64,000 nucleotides of DNA from Chloroflexota bacterium (GTDB taxonomy: Bacteria; Chloroflexota; Dehalococcoidia; Bin125), in assembly GCA_028874365.1 (NCBI GenBank), contig JAPPJZ010000074.1, positions 17,810 through 81,809 on the forward strand, written 5' to 3'. Shown here one piece after another: positions 17,941 to 26,249 of the stretch. The notes under the pieces were generated by a model. It was not told the DNA's origin and ran no database searches. It saw nothing but the letters and a program-made list of their open reading frames with translations. A program made the translations under genes and the position numbers. The stretch's first letter is position 1. Each line of letters starts with the position of its first letter.

Positions 17941-20900
17941 TTAGCCGCTGCGGGTCTGGCGTCGCTCCTCGTAGAGTCCGAGCGCGTGCAAGGGGAAGTA
18001 CTGGCGATAGAGGACGTAATCCAGCAACGCCGTGCGGAAGAAGACGCCGGCCATGTCTTGCCGGGGCCACGTCCCATCCGGGCACTGCCGATCGATCAAG
18101 AAGCGAATGCCCCGAGTGATCGCCTTCCAGTCGGCATCCCCCGCCTCGAGAAGGGCGATCAACGCCCAGGCGGTGTGGATGACCTGGCTCTCGTCGTGGG
18201 CTACGTATTGCCCGGTCATGCAGCCGCTGTGGTGCTCGCCCCAGCCTCCGTCATCGCGCTGGCGATCCAGCAGCCACTGGCAGGCCGAACGTAGCGCGGG
18301 ATCGTTCGGCTCAGCGCCTCCGGCGATCAGCCCCCGGATCCCGAAGAACGTGCCGTAGATGTACTGCACGCCCCAGACCCCGCGCCATGATCCGTCGTTC
18401 GCCTGCGTCCGGCGCAGCGAGGCGTCAGCCCGCTCCATCGCGCGCTCCGCTCTTCGATCGATGACTTTCGGGGAATGCTCCCGGCAGGCCGCGAGCGCTG
18501 CGAGGCAGGAAGCCGTGCATTCGACATAAGAATGCTCCGTCATCGACTCGCCGAACATTTCGGCGGGGTTGATTCGTTCGAGGTCGAAGCGAGACCGCTG
18601 CGACTCATAACTACCGAACCCACCGTCGCGATTCTGACCTCGCAACATGAATTGAACCGCGTCGCGCAGCTCGCTCGGACTGACCGATGAGGGATCCGCG
18701 GCGATGATCCCGAGCGCTGCTTCAGCCGTACAGTCGGACACCGGCCAGCCATGCCATTGGGCAGCGAAGCACCAGCCTCCCTTTGGATCGTTGCGGTAGG
18801 CCTCGCGAAAGCCTGGGAAGCTGGTATCGATTTGCTGCTGCTGGAGGTAGACGGTCCCACGTTGGAGCGCGTCTGTCACCCCTTCCAGTTGCCGCGCCGT
18901 TGCCAGCGCCTGCAACGCGAATCCGGTGTCCCACGAGGCGCTTCTGGCGCCGGTCATGCGTGCGCCGCGGTCATCGTCTTCCCAGAACCAGAGGTCGGCC
19001 TGCTCAAGCGCTCGCCGACAGTCGGCGTCGTCGGGATCTTGTAGCCACAGGGCCAGGATGTTCAGCAGGCCGCTGACCGGCGAAATGCTGGTGTGATCCG
19101 TCGTCTTTAGTTCCCACTTGATTTGCTCGATCAGTGCGTCGACTGACTTGGCCCGGAGGCGCTTGCTGTGGAATCGTTCCACGAGCTGCGTCCCGCGATA
19201 CAGACCTCGGAGCCACGCCGTTGGTTGTGCGAACAGATCCGCCTGACGCAAGCGACCACGACTAGCGGGGAAATCGACGCTCTCGAACCCCTGTGGGAAC
19301 AGTTCTTCGCGCAATGACGCGATCAACGGAGTGACGGGCGTTTGGAATCGGCGTGCATAGATCGCCGCCATGGCCATGTAGATCAGCCGCGTGTGGCAGT
19401 ACCAGTTGGAGGGATGGAGCGGTAGACGGCGCGGGAGGCTCCAAAGTTCGGGCAGGACGGGGTGCAATCCGCTCCAGTCGTAGAGATTGAGCAACGCCAG
19501 CCAGAACTTGCCCCAGCTTGGGATGCCGAGCGTTCCTTCCTCATGCAAGAATCGGCGCGCCGGCTCGAGCAGCCGATCGTCCCGTTCCACGCCGAGCAAT
19601 CGTGCTGCGATGTAGACAAGGGTGGTCACGAACAGATGCGGCGCCGAGTGATCGTGGAGGCCCCACTGCCCCTCCGGCAGCCGAGATTGCTCGAAGTAAC
19701 GAAGCAAGCGTCGCCGCCGCTCGGGCTCGATGGGCCGCCCGATGATGTGCTGCAGCAGTACCCACTGCGCCGTGATCATCGGGCACCAAACCATTTCGCC
19801 TTCCCAGCCGCCGTCCTCGCCCTGGAGGTTCAGCAGAGGCGCGGTCGCTCGCTGAAGCGCTGGACCGGCATCTGGCAAGACAGTCTCGGTCTGGCGCGGC
19901 TCGTCGGTTTGAGCCGAGACCGATGACCCCGATGGCATCGAAGTCAAGAAAGCGCGGGCCAGTGCTTCAGTGGGGCGCTCATTCCCTGTTCCGCCCGCAC
20001 GTCGGACGTTGTACAAGTGCCAGGCGGCTCGTAATAGCCAAGCAAGACGATTACTCAGCCCACGAGCGACGTCACGATACCGGCGCCAGGCCAACCGGTT
20101 GAGTGACTTCGGCACCGTTGCCCTGAGCGCCCACAGCACCGTTGTGGTGAACTCCCGGCTCAAGCTTCGTATCGAGGTGTCTTCACAGCCCAGCAGCCGC
20201 ATCGTGCGGCCGCGCACTCCCGAACTGGCCCGCCAGCGACTGTACATCGCCTCCCGAAGTGCGGCGCCTTCGGCCCGCGGATCGGCGAAGACCTCGTAGA
20301 GTCCCATCGCCAGGAGTTCCGGAACTCGCGTCGCCTCGAACCGATGGTTTCTGAAGTCGCTGAATTCTTCGCCTTCGGCCAACGCGAAGGCATCGCCGAA
20401 CCCAAGCGTGATCCCGGTAGCGGTCAACGGGTGGTAGTGTCCTGCGGCATCGCCGATCAGCACTCGGCGCGAGGTTCCATACGTTAGGCGCGGGCTAATC
20501 ACATTGGCGGCCGCGTGAATCCCCTGCTCGGACCAGGCTTCGATGAAGGCGGAGCGGAGCGTCTCCGGCATCCAGCGGGCATACGAGTCCGAGAGCAGGC
20601 CCTCCCACTCATGAGGGGAGTGATCAAGCGGGATATCGATGACCGCTCGAACACGATCCTCGCTCAGGCGATAAATGAGCATCGGACCGGGCGCGCCGCT
20701 GACGACGTGCCCGTAGCCTTCGAAGGGCAAGCTCACTCCCTTCAGCGTCAGCCCGATCATCCTCGAACAGGTCCTCGTTTGCGTGGCCAAACCTAACGAT
20801 CGCCGAACGACGGAGGAACGCCCGTCGGCGCCAACGATTCTCTCAGCGAGAACGGTGCTGCTCACGCCGTCCTGCGTGAACGTGATTCGTCCGTCTTCCA

Positions 20901-21297
20901 CCGTGCGCACGCGGGCATGAAGCAACAGGTCGATAGCCGGATCGTCGCCGGCTACCTGGCGCAGATGCGAAACAAGAGCCGCGTGTTCGCACACCAAACT
21001 GCGCGATCCATCGGAGTACGGGAGTAAGATCGGCTCCTGACCGTCTTCTGGAAGCACGGCGAATCCTTCGCCCGAGTTGCTTGGCACCTCTCCCGCGACT
21101 GAAATGCCGAGTTCATTCAGGACTTGCACCGCGGGAGGATGCAACCACTCACCGGCCAGTCGTTTGGCCGCAGAAGGATTCGCCTCAAAAAGCGCGACCC
21201 GATAGCCCTTCCGCGCATGAGCGATTGCGCAGACGCATCCGACCGGTCCGGCACCGACGATTGCTACGTCGTAGCGTCGTTCAGTCGCGCCGATCAC
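17941..21297 (-). CDS. Squalene monooxygenase-oxidosqualene cyclase fusion protein
   Basis: A 1118-residue two-enzyme polypeptide. Residues 1-350 form an FAD monooxygenase: Rossmann GAGPVG (15-20), GEWLHPP as in squalene epoxidases (GELLQP), GADGRSSVVR, and GDAAGHYHPLTATG, the squalene-epoxidase-type second FAD motif. A basic helical linker of about 120 residues follows. Residues about 475-1105 form a complete triterpene cyclase with several QW repeats (QNRDGGFGSYES, GGWGEH), the catalytic SDCTAE at 854-859 typical of oxidosqualene cyclases, GTFFGIRGL, and the end FPLHALGLYEER. It should convert squalene to oxidosqualene and cyclise it to a protosterol. The GTG at 21297 overlaps the cyp51 stop (GTGA); the track ATG at 21435 lies inside cyp51. 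No frameshift or linker stop is seen. Confidence 0.93.
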   Translation of the reverse strand: MIGATERRYDVAIVGAGPVGCVCAIAHARKGYRVALFEANPSAAKRLAGEWLHPPAVQVLNELGISVAGEVPSNSGEGFAVLPEDGQEPILLPYSDGSRSLVCEHAALVSHLRQVAGDDPAIDLLLHARVRTVEDGRITFTQDGVSSTVLAERIVGADGRSSVVRRSLGLATQTRTCSRMIGLTLKGVSLPFEGYGHVVSGAPGPMLIYRLSEDRVRAVIDIPLDHSPHEWEGLLSDSYARWMPETLRSAFIEAWSEQGIHAAANVISPRLTYGTSRRVLIGDAAGHYHPLTATGITLGFGDAFALAEGEEFSDFRNHRFEATRVPELLAMGLYEVFADPRAEGAALREAMYSRWRASSGVRGRTMRLLGCEDTSIRSLSREFTTTVLWALRATVPKSLNRLAWRRYRDVARGLSNRLAWLLRAAWHLYNVRRAGGTGNERPTEALARAFLTSMPSGSSVSAQTDEPRQTETVLPDAGPALQRATAPLLNLQGEDGGWEGEMVWCPMITAQWVLLQHIIGRPIEPERRRRLLRYFEQSRLPEGQWGLHDHSAPHLFVTTLVYIAARLLGVERDDRLLEPARRFLHEEGTLGIPSWGKFWLALLNLYDWSGLHPVLPELWSLPRRLPLHPSNWYCHTRLIYMAMAAIYARRFQTPVTPLIASLREELFPQGFESVDFPASRGRLRQADLFAQPTAWLRGLYRGTQLVERFHSKRLRAKSVDALIEQIKWELKTTDHTSISPVSGLLNILALWLQDPDDADCRRALEQADLWFWEDDDRGARMTGARSASWDTGFALQALATARQLEGVTDALQRGTVYLQQQQIDTSFPGFREAYRNDPKGGWCFAAQWHGWPVSDCTAEAALGIIAADPSSVSPSELRDAVQFMLRGQNRDGGFGSYESQRSRFDLERINPAEMFGESMTEHSYVECTASCLAALAACREHSPKVIDRRAERAMERADASLRRTQANDGSWRGVWGVQYIYGTFFGIRGLIAGGAEPNDPALRSACQWLLDRQRDDGGWGEHHSGCMTGQYVAHDESQVIHTAWALIALLEAGDADWKAITRGIRFLIDRQCPDGTWPRQDMAGVFFRTALLDYVLYRQYFPLHALGLYEERRQTRSG

Positions 21298-22682
21298 CTG
21301 AAGACTCTGCCCTGCGCTCTGCGCCGATAGCGGAGCCGGCAGGGTGTCACGGGGCCAGTCACCCAGCTCCCGTAGTTCGGCGTGGGGAAGTTCGTCTCGA
21401 GACTGAAGTCGAACCGGTCGAGCAGCACAGTCCAAATCGCCTTGACCTGCATCTCGGCAAAGTGCTTGCCCATGCAGCGATGCTTGCCGCCGCCGAAACC
21501 GATCAAGCTGTAGTGGTGCTGTTTGTCCTCACGAGCCGGCGGGGCGAAGCGATCCGGATCGAACCGGTCCGGGTCGGCGAACAGATGAGGCAGCCGGTGC
21601 GACACCGCCGGCGACACCATGGCCAGGCTGCCCGAGGGCACGACATAGTCCCCGTAGCGCATCGGGTTGAGCACCTTGCGGATGAGGAGGATCAGGGGCG
21701 GGTGGAGCCGCTCGCACTCACGCACGGCGTGCTCCATGGTCACCTGTTGCTTCAGGCCGTTGAGGCTCATGCTCGCGGTTTCGCCGTAGATGGCCTTCGT
21801 CTCGTCTCTGACCCGAGCCAGATATTGGGACGCTCGTACGAGTTCCAGACCGGTCCAGGTCGCGAGCACCGCGCTGGTGTGCTGACCGGCGAACAACACG
21901 GTCAACAGAATCCCGGTGATTTCGTCATCACTCAGCGCGCGTCCGTCGCTGTAGCTGGCATCCATGAGCGACTGCATGAAGTCGTCAGGACGATCGACGG
22001 CGCGCCGTCGCGCCGTCATGATCCGGCTGAAGAGATCGGCCACCTGCACGCGTGCCCGGTCGCGGCTGCGATGCGCAGGGGTGGGCAGCCTGGGCAGAAA
22101 GAAGCCGAGCGTGTTGATGCCCTTTTGCAGATCGTGATACGCGTCGGCGAAGCCCGCATCGACCTGATCCCGAACCTCCTGCCCGATCAAACTGCGACTG
22201 GCGATCTTCACGGTTAGCTGGTTCATCGCGGTTGGCAGATCCAGCTCACCTTCGTCGCCAAGCGAGTCGGCCAATTGCGAGGTCTCATCGAACATGATTT
22301 GAGCGAAGCGCTGCATCGCCGCTTCCCTGAGCGCCGGATAGAGGAAGCCGAGCTGTTCGTCCATAATTTGGGGAGCAACGTCGTAGGCCACCCCTTGTCC
22401 GAAGATCGGGACCGTGAATTGATAGACGGCCTTCGCGTTGAGTTGGTCCTCTGGCGCGCCAAAGAATGCGTCGTGAGCTTCGGGTCCAGTGAACAGCACA
22501 AACTGACGTGGGCCCAGTCGGAATCGGTACAGATCGCCCAGGTCGCGCCAGCCTCGGCTCAGCATGGCGACCGGGTCGCGCTGGAATTGCCACAGGTGCC
22601 CGATCAGCGGCAGCCCGCCATCCAGCTCGGGAATCGTCCGATGCTCCTCGGATGTCGTCAGTACGCCAGGCAGTTCAGTCAT
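21294..22682 (-). CDS. cyp51: Sterol 14-alpha-demethylase, cytochrome P450 CYP51
   Basis: A 462-residue P450 with CYP51 hallmarks. The B-prime motif reads YQFTVPIFGQGVAYD (87-101), the I helix has AGQHTS (265-270), where CYP51 carries His in place of the acid found in most P450s, ExxR is ECER (322-325), and the haem loop GFGGGKHRCMG holds ligand Cys403. There is no N-terminal membrane helix, as in other bacterial CYP51s. It removes the C-14 methyl of lanosterol-type sterols, leaving a delta-14 bond for the ERG24-like reductase encoded upstream. The start is the ATG at 22682; the track ORF extends another 180 codons into non-homologous sequence. Its stop overlaps the start of the fusion gene. 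Confidence 0.96.
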   Translation of the reverse strand: MTELPGVLTTSEEHRTIPELDGGLPLIGHLWQFQRDPVAMLSRGWRDLGDLYRFRLGPRQFVLFTGPEAHDAFFGAPEDQLNAKAVYQFTVPIFGQGVAYDVAPQIMDEQLGFLYPALREAAMQRFAQIMFDETSQLADSLGDEGELDLPTAMNQLTVKIASRSLIGQEVRDQVDAGFADAYHDLQKGINTLGFFLPRLPTPAHRSRDRARVQVADLFSRIMTARRRAVDRPDDFMQSLMDASYSDGRALSDDEITGILLTVLFAGQHTSAVLATWTGLELVRASQYLARVRDETKAIYGETASMSLNGLKQQVTMEHAVRECERLHPPLILLIRKVLNPMRYGDYVVPSGSLAMVSPAVSHRLPHLFADPDRFDPDRFAPPAREDKQHHYSLIGFGGGKHRCMGKHFAEMQVKAIWTVLLDRFDFSLETNFPTPNYGSWVTGPVTPCRLRYRRRAQGRVFR

Positions 22683-22714
22683 CTTTGTTCCCACTGGAGG
22701 CCAAGATAGCGAGT

Positions 22715-23812
22715 CTAGTAGACACGGGGAATCAATGCGTATGGCACTCTTCGGGTATAGCGTTCCCACAGGGCACCATACTTGGCACGACATCGGCGAT
22801 CGTCGCGCCTTGCCCGATGCCACAGCAGCGCCGTCAGCCATACCGGCAACGCATAGGGTATCCAAGACGAGAACGCTGTCGTGAGCGCAAACGCAAAGTA
22901 CACGCAGATCTCGCCCGAGTAGTTCAGGTGTCGCCCCACACCCCAAAATCCGGACACCAGCAGTCGCCCGTCGAGCGACTCGGCCTGCCGGCCCCAGATC
23001 GAGGTCTCCGCATTCTGTTTGAAGCGGTGTTTCTGCTCGTTGGCGCCGCGGAACAAGCAGAATCCGATGACAAACAGCAGGCAGAGCGCAGCGCCGGCCA
23101 GAGGCGGGATGGAATCCGTTGTGTCGACCAACCACCAGCCGGCCAGACAGTAGAAGAAAGGCACCAGGACATAGTCGCCCCATGCCAGCATCCAACCGAA
23201 CCGCTCCGAAACGATGTCCCAAGTGTAGATCATGCCGTACTCAAACTGGAAGTAGTTCAACACGTACAATCCGGTGAACACCTGGTAGAGAACCATCTGC
23301 AGCGTGAGTGAACCGTGCGTGTCGTACTGTACAACTGCAAATGACACGTTAAACAGCGCGAGCGCTATGAGAGAAGGTCGGTAGCTGAACAGCTTCAGAT
23401 CAACCCCGAACCAGGAGGGGTTGAGCTGACGGCCAAAGAACACCCCTCGCCACAGTCCCGGCGAATCGCTCTGGCGCCGGGACCCTTGCCAGTACAAGAC
23501 GGCCGACAGAGCCCAGGCAAAGATGTTCGCCACAACGAACAACTCGGCAAAGTGGGTGTGCAGCACCGAGAGCGAGATCAGGTCGAAGACATCGCCGAGC
23601 ACGGCCAGGAGCATGGCGACCAGGAACAGCGCGAGCCCGTTGAGCTTGTAGGTGCGAGTTGCGCCATCCGGGTCAGGCCTGCCGACCACGTGGCGCCCCG
23701 GTAGCCACCTCGAACCCAGCAGCAAGACCCCCACAAACACGAGGAAAATCCCCGTCGCCTCGAGCAAATGTTGACCGGAGAAGGTCGTCCAGGCTGCCGG
23801 GACCTCAGGCAT
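22715..23812 (-). CDS. Sterol reductase, ERG24/ERG4/DHCR7 family (probable delta-14 reductase)
   Basis: A 365-residue polytopic protein of the sterol reductase family, about eight to ten membrane helices. N-terminal LPGRHVVGRP with YKLNGLALFLV and the C-terminal signatures GVGRHLNYSGE and HRARRDDRRCRAKYGALWERY match ERG24, lamin B receptor and DHCR7. The HRxxRDDxRCxxKYG block binds NADPH in family structures. Placement directly before cyp51 makes reduction of the delta-14 bond the best guess; a delta-7 or delta-24(28) reductase cannot be excluded from sequence. It overlaps the end of the Rieske gene by eight bases and precedes cyp51 by 32 bases. Confidence 0.9.
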   Translation of the reverse strand: MPEVPAAWTTFSGQHLLEATGIFLVFVGVLLLGSRWLPGRHVVGRPDPDGATRTYKLNGLALFLVAMLLAVLGDVFDLISLSVLHTHFAELFVVANIFAWALSAVLYWQGSRRQSDSPGLWRGVFFGRQLNPSWFGVDLKLFSYRPSLIALALFNVSFAVVQYDTHGSLTLQMVLYQVFTGLYVLNYFQFEYGMIYTWDIVSERFGWMLAWGDYVLVPFFYCLAGWWLVDTTDSIPPLAGAALCLLFVIGFCLFRGANEQKHRFKQNAETSIWGRQAESLDGRLLVSGFWGVGRHLNYSGEICVYFAFALTTAFSSWIPYALPVWLTALLWHRARRDDRRCRAKYGALWERYTRRVPYALIPRVY

Positions 23813-24914
23813 CGACCGAGTTCGCGGCAGCCTCGCGGTCCAGGTGTTCCTGCCACTTGCGGACGGTCACTTGCTGGAACGAGCGGACCACCGGATTGAC
23901 CTCGATCGGCGGAGCCTCCCAGTTGTTCTCATAGCCGGTTTGCTCGGCTTCCACCGCCCAGCGATCCTGGGAGAGCAAGGGGCCGATCAACATCCGGTTG
24001 GCGAGCCGCAAGACGGTGGTCATGGCCCAGCGCGGGATGCGGATCGGCAGCAGGGGGAGCTTGAGCGACCTGAAGTAGAAGAGGAAAAACGTGCGCGTTG
24101 TCCGCTCATCGACCGGTAGCACGAAGAGCCAGTGCTTGATTTCGTCATCGGTGTTCGATCGCTGGTAGGGATACTCGTAGCAGAGTTCCATGTGGTTGGT
24201 GTTGAGACGATTGTGGTCGACGAATTTGCCGGAGATGCGTCCACGACCTACTCGCGTTTCGTAGGCGAGGTGCACGTCGTCCCCGATGGTCTCGTGACGC
24301 GTGAGGGTCGCGCCGTCGAACGGACGATACTGACGATGCAGATAGGCGTGGGAGAAATCGCTCACGTTGTCGATGATGATCGAATGGTGGGCCGAGAGGT
24401 CGAATCGCAGCGGTACGCAGGCCCATCGACCGGGCCCTTCGAGCTCGGGGATCTCCGGGATCTGGCGCTCTGAGGCCTTGGACGGATCGCCCGGGAAGAT
24501 CCAGACCAGCCCGTAGCGGACCTGGACGGGATATGAGCGCACCGACAGTCGCGGAACCTGCTTGCGCCCAAACAGATCGGGGATCTCAGCCACGCGGCCG
24601 TCCTCGTCGTACTCCCAGCCGTGGTAGCCGCAGACGAGCCGACACCCCTCGACCTCGCCGAGCGAGAGCTTGATCTGGCGGTGCAAACACCGATTCTCGA
24701 CCGCGTGGAACGATCGATCCTCGGACCGAAACAGCGCGATCGATTGCTTCCAGAACACCACCTCGGTCACCGTTCCGGGCTTGATCCTTCGTACCTCCTC
24801 GACTGCGTACCAGTAATCAGGATTCATCCCCACGGAGCGCGCACGCTGGCGCAGGTTGTCGGCATGCGCGAACCCCGGAGGTCCGACCGATGGCGACCCG
24901 ATCTCGACGCTCAT
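23805..24914 (-). CDS. Rieske non-haem iron oxygenase, candidate sterol C-4 demethylase (SdmA-like)
   Basis: A 369-residue Rieske oxygenase. The [2Fe-2S] site is CLHRQ (Cys76, His78) and CGYHGW (Cys95, His98). The mononuclear iron site fits the D-x2-H-x3-H pattern in DNVSDFSHAYLH (Asp186, His189, His193). In bacteria with characterised sterol synthesis, C-4 methyl oxidation is done by a Rieske oxygenase (SdmA) working with an NAD(P)-dependent dehydrogenase (SdmB). The same pair of families sits here at the head of the sterol operon. The assignment is therefore family plus context. No ferredoxin or reductase gene is nearby, so electron donors must be encoded elsewhere. Confidence 0.75.
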   Translation of the reverse strand: MSVEIGSPSVGPPGFAHADNLRQRARSVGMNPDYWYAVEEVRRIKPGTVTEVVFWKQSIALFRSEDRSFHAVENRCLHRQIKLSLGEVEGCRLVCGYHGWEYDEDGRVAEIPDLFGRKQVPRLSVRSYPVQVRYGLVWIFPGDPSKASERQIPEIPELEGPGRWACVPLRFDLSAHHSIIIDNVSDFSHAYLHRQYRPFDGATLTRHETIGDDVHLAYETRVGRGRISGKFVDHNRLNTNHMELCYEYPYQRSNTDDEIKHWLFVLPVDERTTRTFFLFYFRSLKLPLLPIRIPRWAMTTVLRLANRMLIGPLLSQDRWAVEAEQTGYENNWEAPPIEVNPVVRSFQQVTVRKWQEHLDREAAANSVDA

Positions 24915-24972
24915 GTCACATAGCCCTCAGGATTTGCGCTGTTTCGTTCACCTACCGCTCGACCGGCCATGG

Positions 24973-26067
24973 TTAACCGCCCACCGGCGCGGTCGATTCG
25001 GGGCGCTTTGCTCGTCGATTCGTGATTGCGTTTCGCTCATAGTGGAACGCGTAGGCGTCCTCCACTGCGCTACGGATCGTCGATGGTTGGAAGCCAAGCT
25101 CCTCCTTCGCTTTGCTGGTGTCCGCGTGACGACACTGCTGCAGCAGGCGGATCGCGCCGGGTGTGAAGCGCTGCGGATAGCTCGGCCAGAAACGGCTGAG
25201 AGCGTAGCTCGCGACCTCCGAGAACGGCAGCATCAGGCCGAGCGGTATCTGCCGGCGTGGTCGCTTGACCCCCGAGACCGCCTGGAAGTGATCCAGCATG
25301 TCCGAGATCGTCTGATACTCGGAACTGAAGATGTACTTCTGTCCCGATCGACCGCGCTCCATGCTGAGCATGTGGCCCTGAACGATGTCCTCTGCGGCGA
25401 CGAACTCGAACCCGCCATCAACGTAAGCGTGGAGCTTGCCGTTAGCGAAGTCGCACAGTGTCCTCCCCATTCGCGAGGGGAAGAAGTCGTTGCCCCCAAC
25501 GACCGCGCAGGACGTGGCCACGACGACCTCCTGACCACCCGCGGCCGCATGCCAGCATTCGGTCTCGACCATCGCCTTGCTGCGCTCGTAAGGCATGGTG
25601 CGTTCCATCGGATAGAACGGCATCGATTCCCTGGTTGGAGTGGATGTGTCGTCGAGGTCGTAGCCGACGGCGCTGAACGAGCCCGTCACCACGACCTTCC
25701 CGGCCTCCATCTCGCGCGCCGCTTGGAGCACGTTGCGGGTGCCAACCACGTTGGATTCGAAGACGTCCCTTCGATGAGCGCCGTTCCCGTCGATGGTCGA
25801 AACGAGGGCAGCCACGTGAAAGACGCCGTGGCAGCCGGCCAGCGCCTCGCGGGTCGCATCCAGGTCTCGAACATCGCCGTAGACCCGCTCGACATCGAGC
25901 CCCTCGATGGCTTCGTTGTTGTCGTCCTGTCTCAGCAACACGCGGACGCGAACGCCGTCATCGAGCAATCGGCGTACCAGATTGGCGCCGACATGCCCGG
26001 CGGCGCCCGTCAGGAACACTGGCGGCGACGATGTGCCGGAGTGATGTTCGGGTGACTGCGAAGCCAT
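24973..26067 (-). CDS. Extended SDR / 3-beta-hydroxysteroid dehydrogenase-like (candidate SdmB)
   Basis: A 364-residue extended short-chain dehydrogenase with NAD(P)-binding TGAAGHVG (20-27) and catalytic YERSK (Tyr160, Lys164). The family includes NSDHL-type 3-beta-hydroxysteroid 4-decarboxylating dehydrogenases, bacterial SdmB and hopanoid-associated HpnA. As first gene of the sterol operon, next to a Rieske oxygenase, it is the likely decarboxylating/ketone-forming partner in C-4 demethylation. The start ATG at 26067 has GGGAG four bases upstream. HpnA-like sugar epimerase function is the alternative; no hopanoid genes are present here. Confidence 0.72.
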   Translation of the reverse strand: MASQSPEHHSGTSSPPVFLTGAAGHVGANLVRRLLDDGVRVRVLLRQDDNNEAIEGLDVERVYGDVRDLDATREALAGCHGVFHVAALVSTIDGNGAHRRDVFESNVVGTRNVLQAAREMEAGKVVVTGSFSAVGYDLDDTSTPTRESMPFYPMERTMPYERSKAMVETECWHAAAGGQEVVVATSCAVVGGNDFFPSRMGRTLCDFANGKLHAYVDGGFEFVAAEDIVQGHMLSMERGRSGQKYIFSSEYQTISDMLDHFQAVSGVKRPRRQIPLGLMLPFSEVASYALSRFWPSYPQRFTPGAIRLLQQCRHADTSKAKEELGFQPSTIRSAVEDAYAFHYERNAITNRRAKRPESTAPVGG

Positions 26068-26249
26068 GTAGCTCCCACATTACGCATTTGGCAGCCGGCT
26101 TGGAGGATGAGGCAACGTTAATCGGTGCCCCTTAGAGGTGCAAGATTGCTTGACACTCGACGCGTCGGTCACGGGGGCGTCGCTATGATGCACATCTGGT
26201 CTGTCCAGGCGCGTCGGTTCGATCTGTGCAGCGAGGGAAGTCAACGGGT

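Noticed and set aside
17941-21297. Squalene-hopene cyclase or geranylgeranyl reductase annotation for the long fusion gene
   Set aside because: The acid motif is SDCTAE (oxidosqualene cyclase), not DxDD; the N-terminal half has squalene-epoxidase-type HPLTATG after the GD motif; and CYP51 and SMT are adjacent.
21081-22217. 378-residue plus-strand ORF
   Set aside because: Antisense to cyp51 and the start of the fusion gene; composition typical of a shadow frame.
24973-26067. HpnA hopanoid-associated sugar epimerase
   Set aside because: Family resemblance is real, but the operon contains sterol, not hopanoid, genes; kept as an alternative within the SdmB-like call.
26130-26200. Promoter TTGACA ... 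TATGAT before the EBP-like gene
   Set aside because: Spacing between the two boxes is 28 bases, too long for a sigma-70 promoter.
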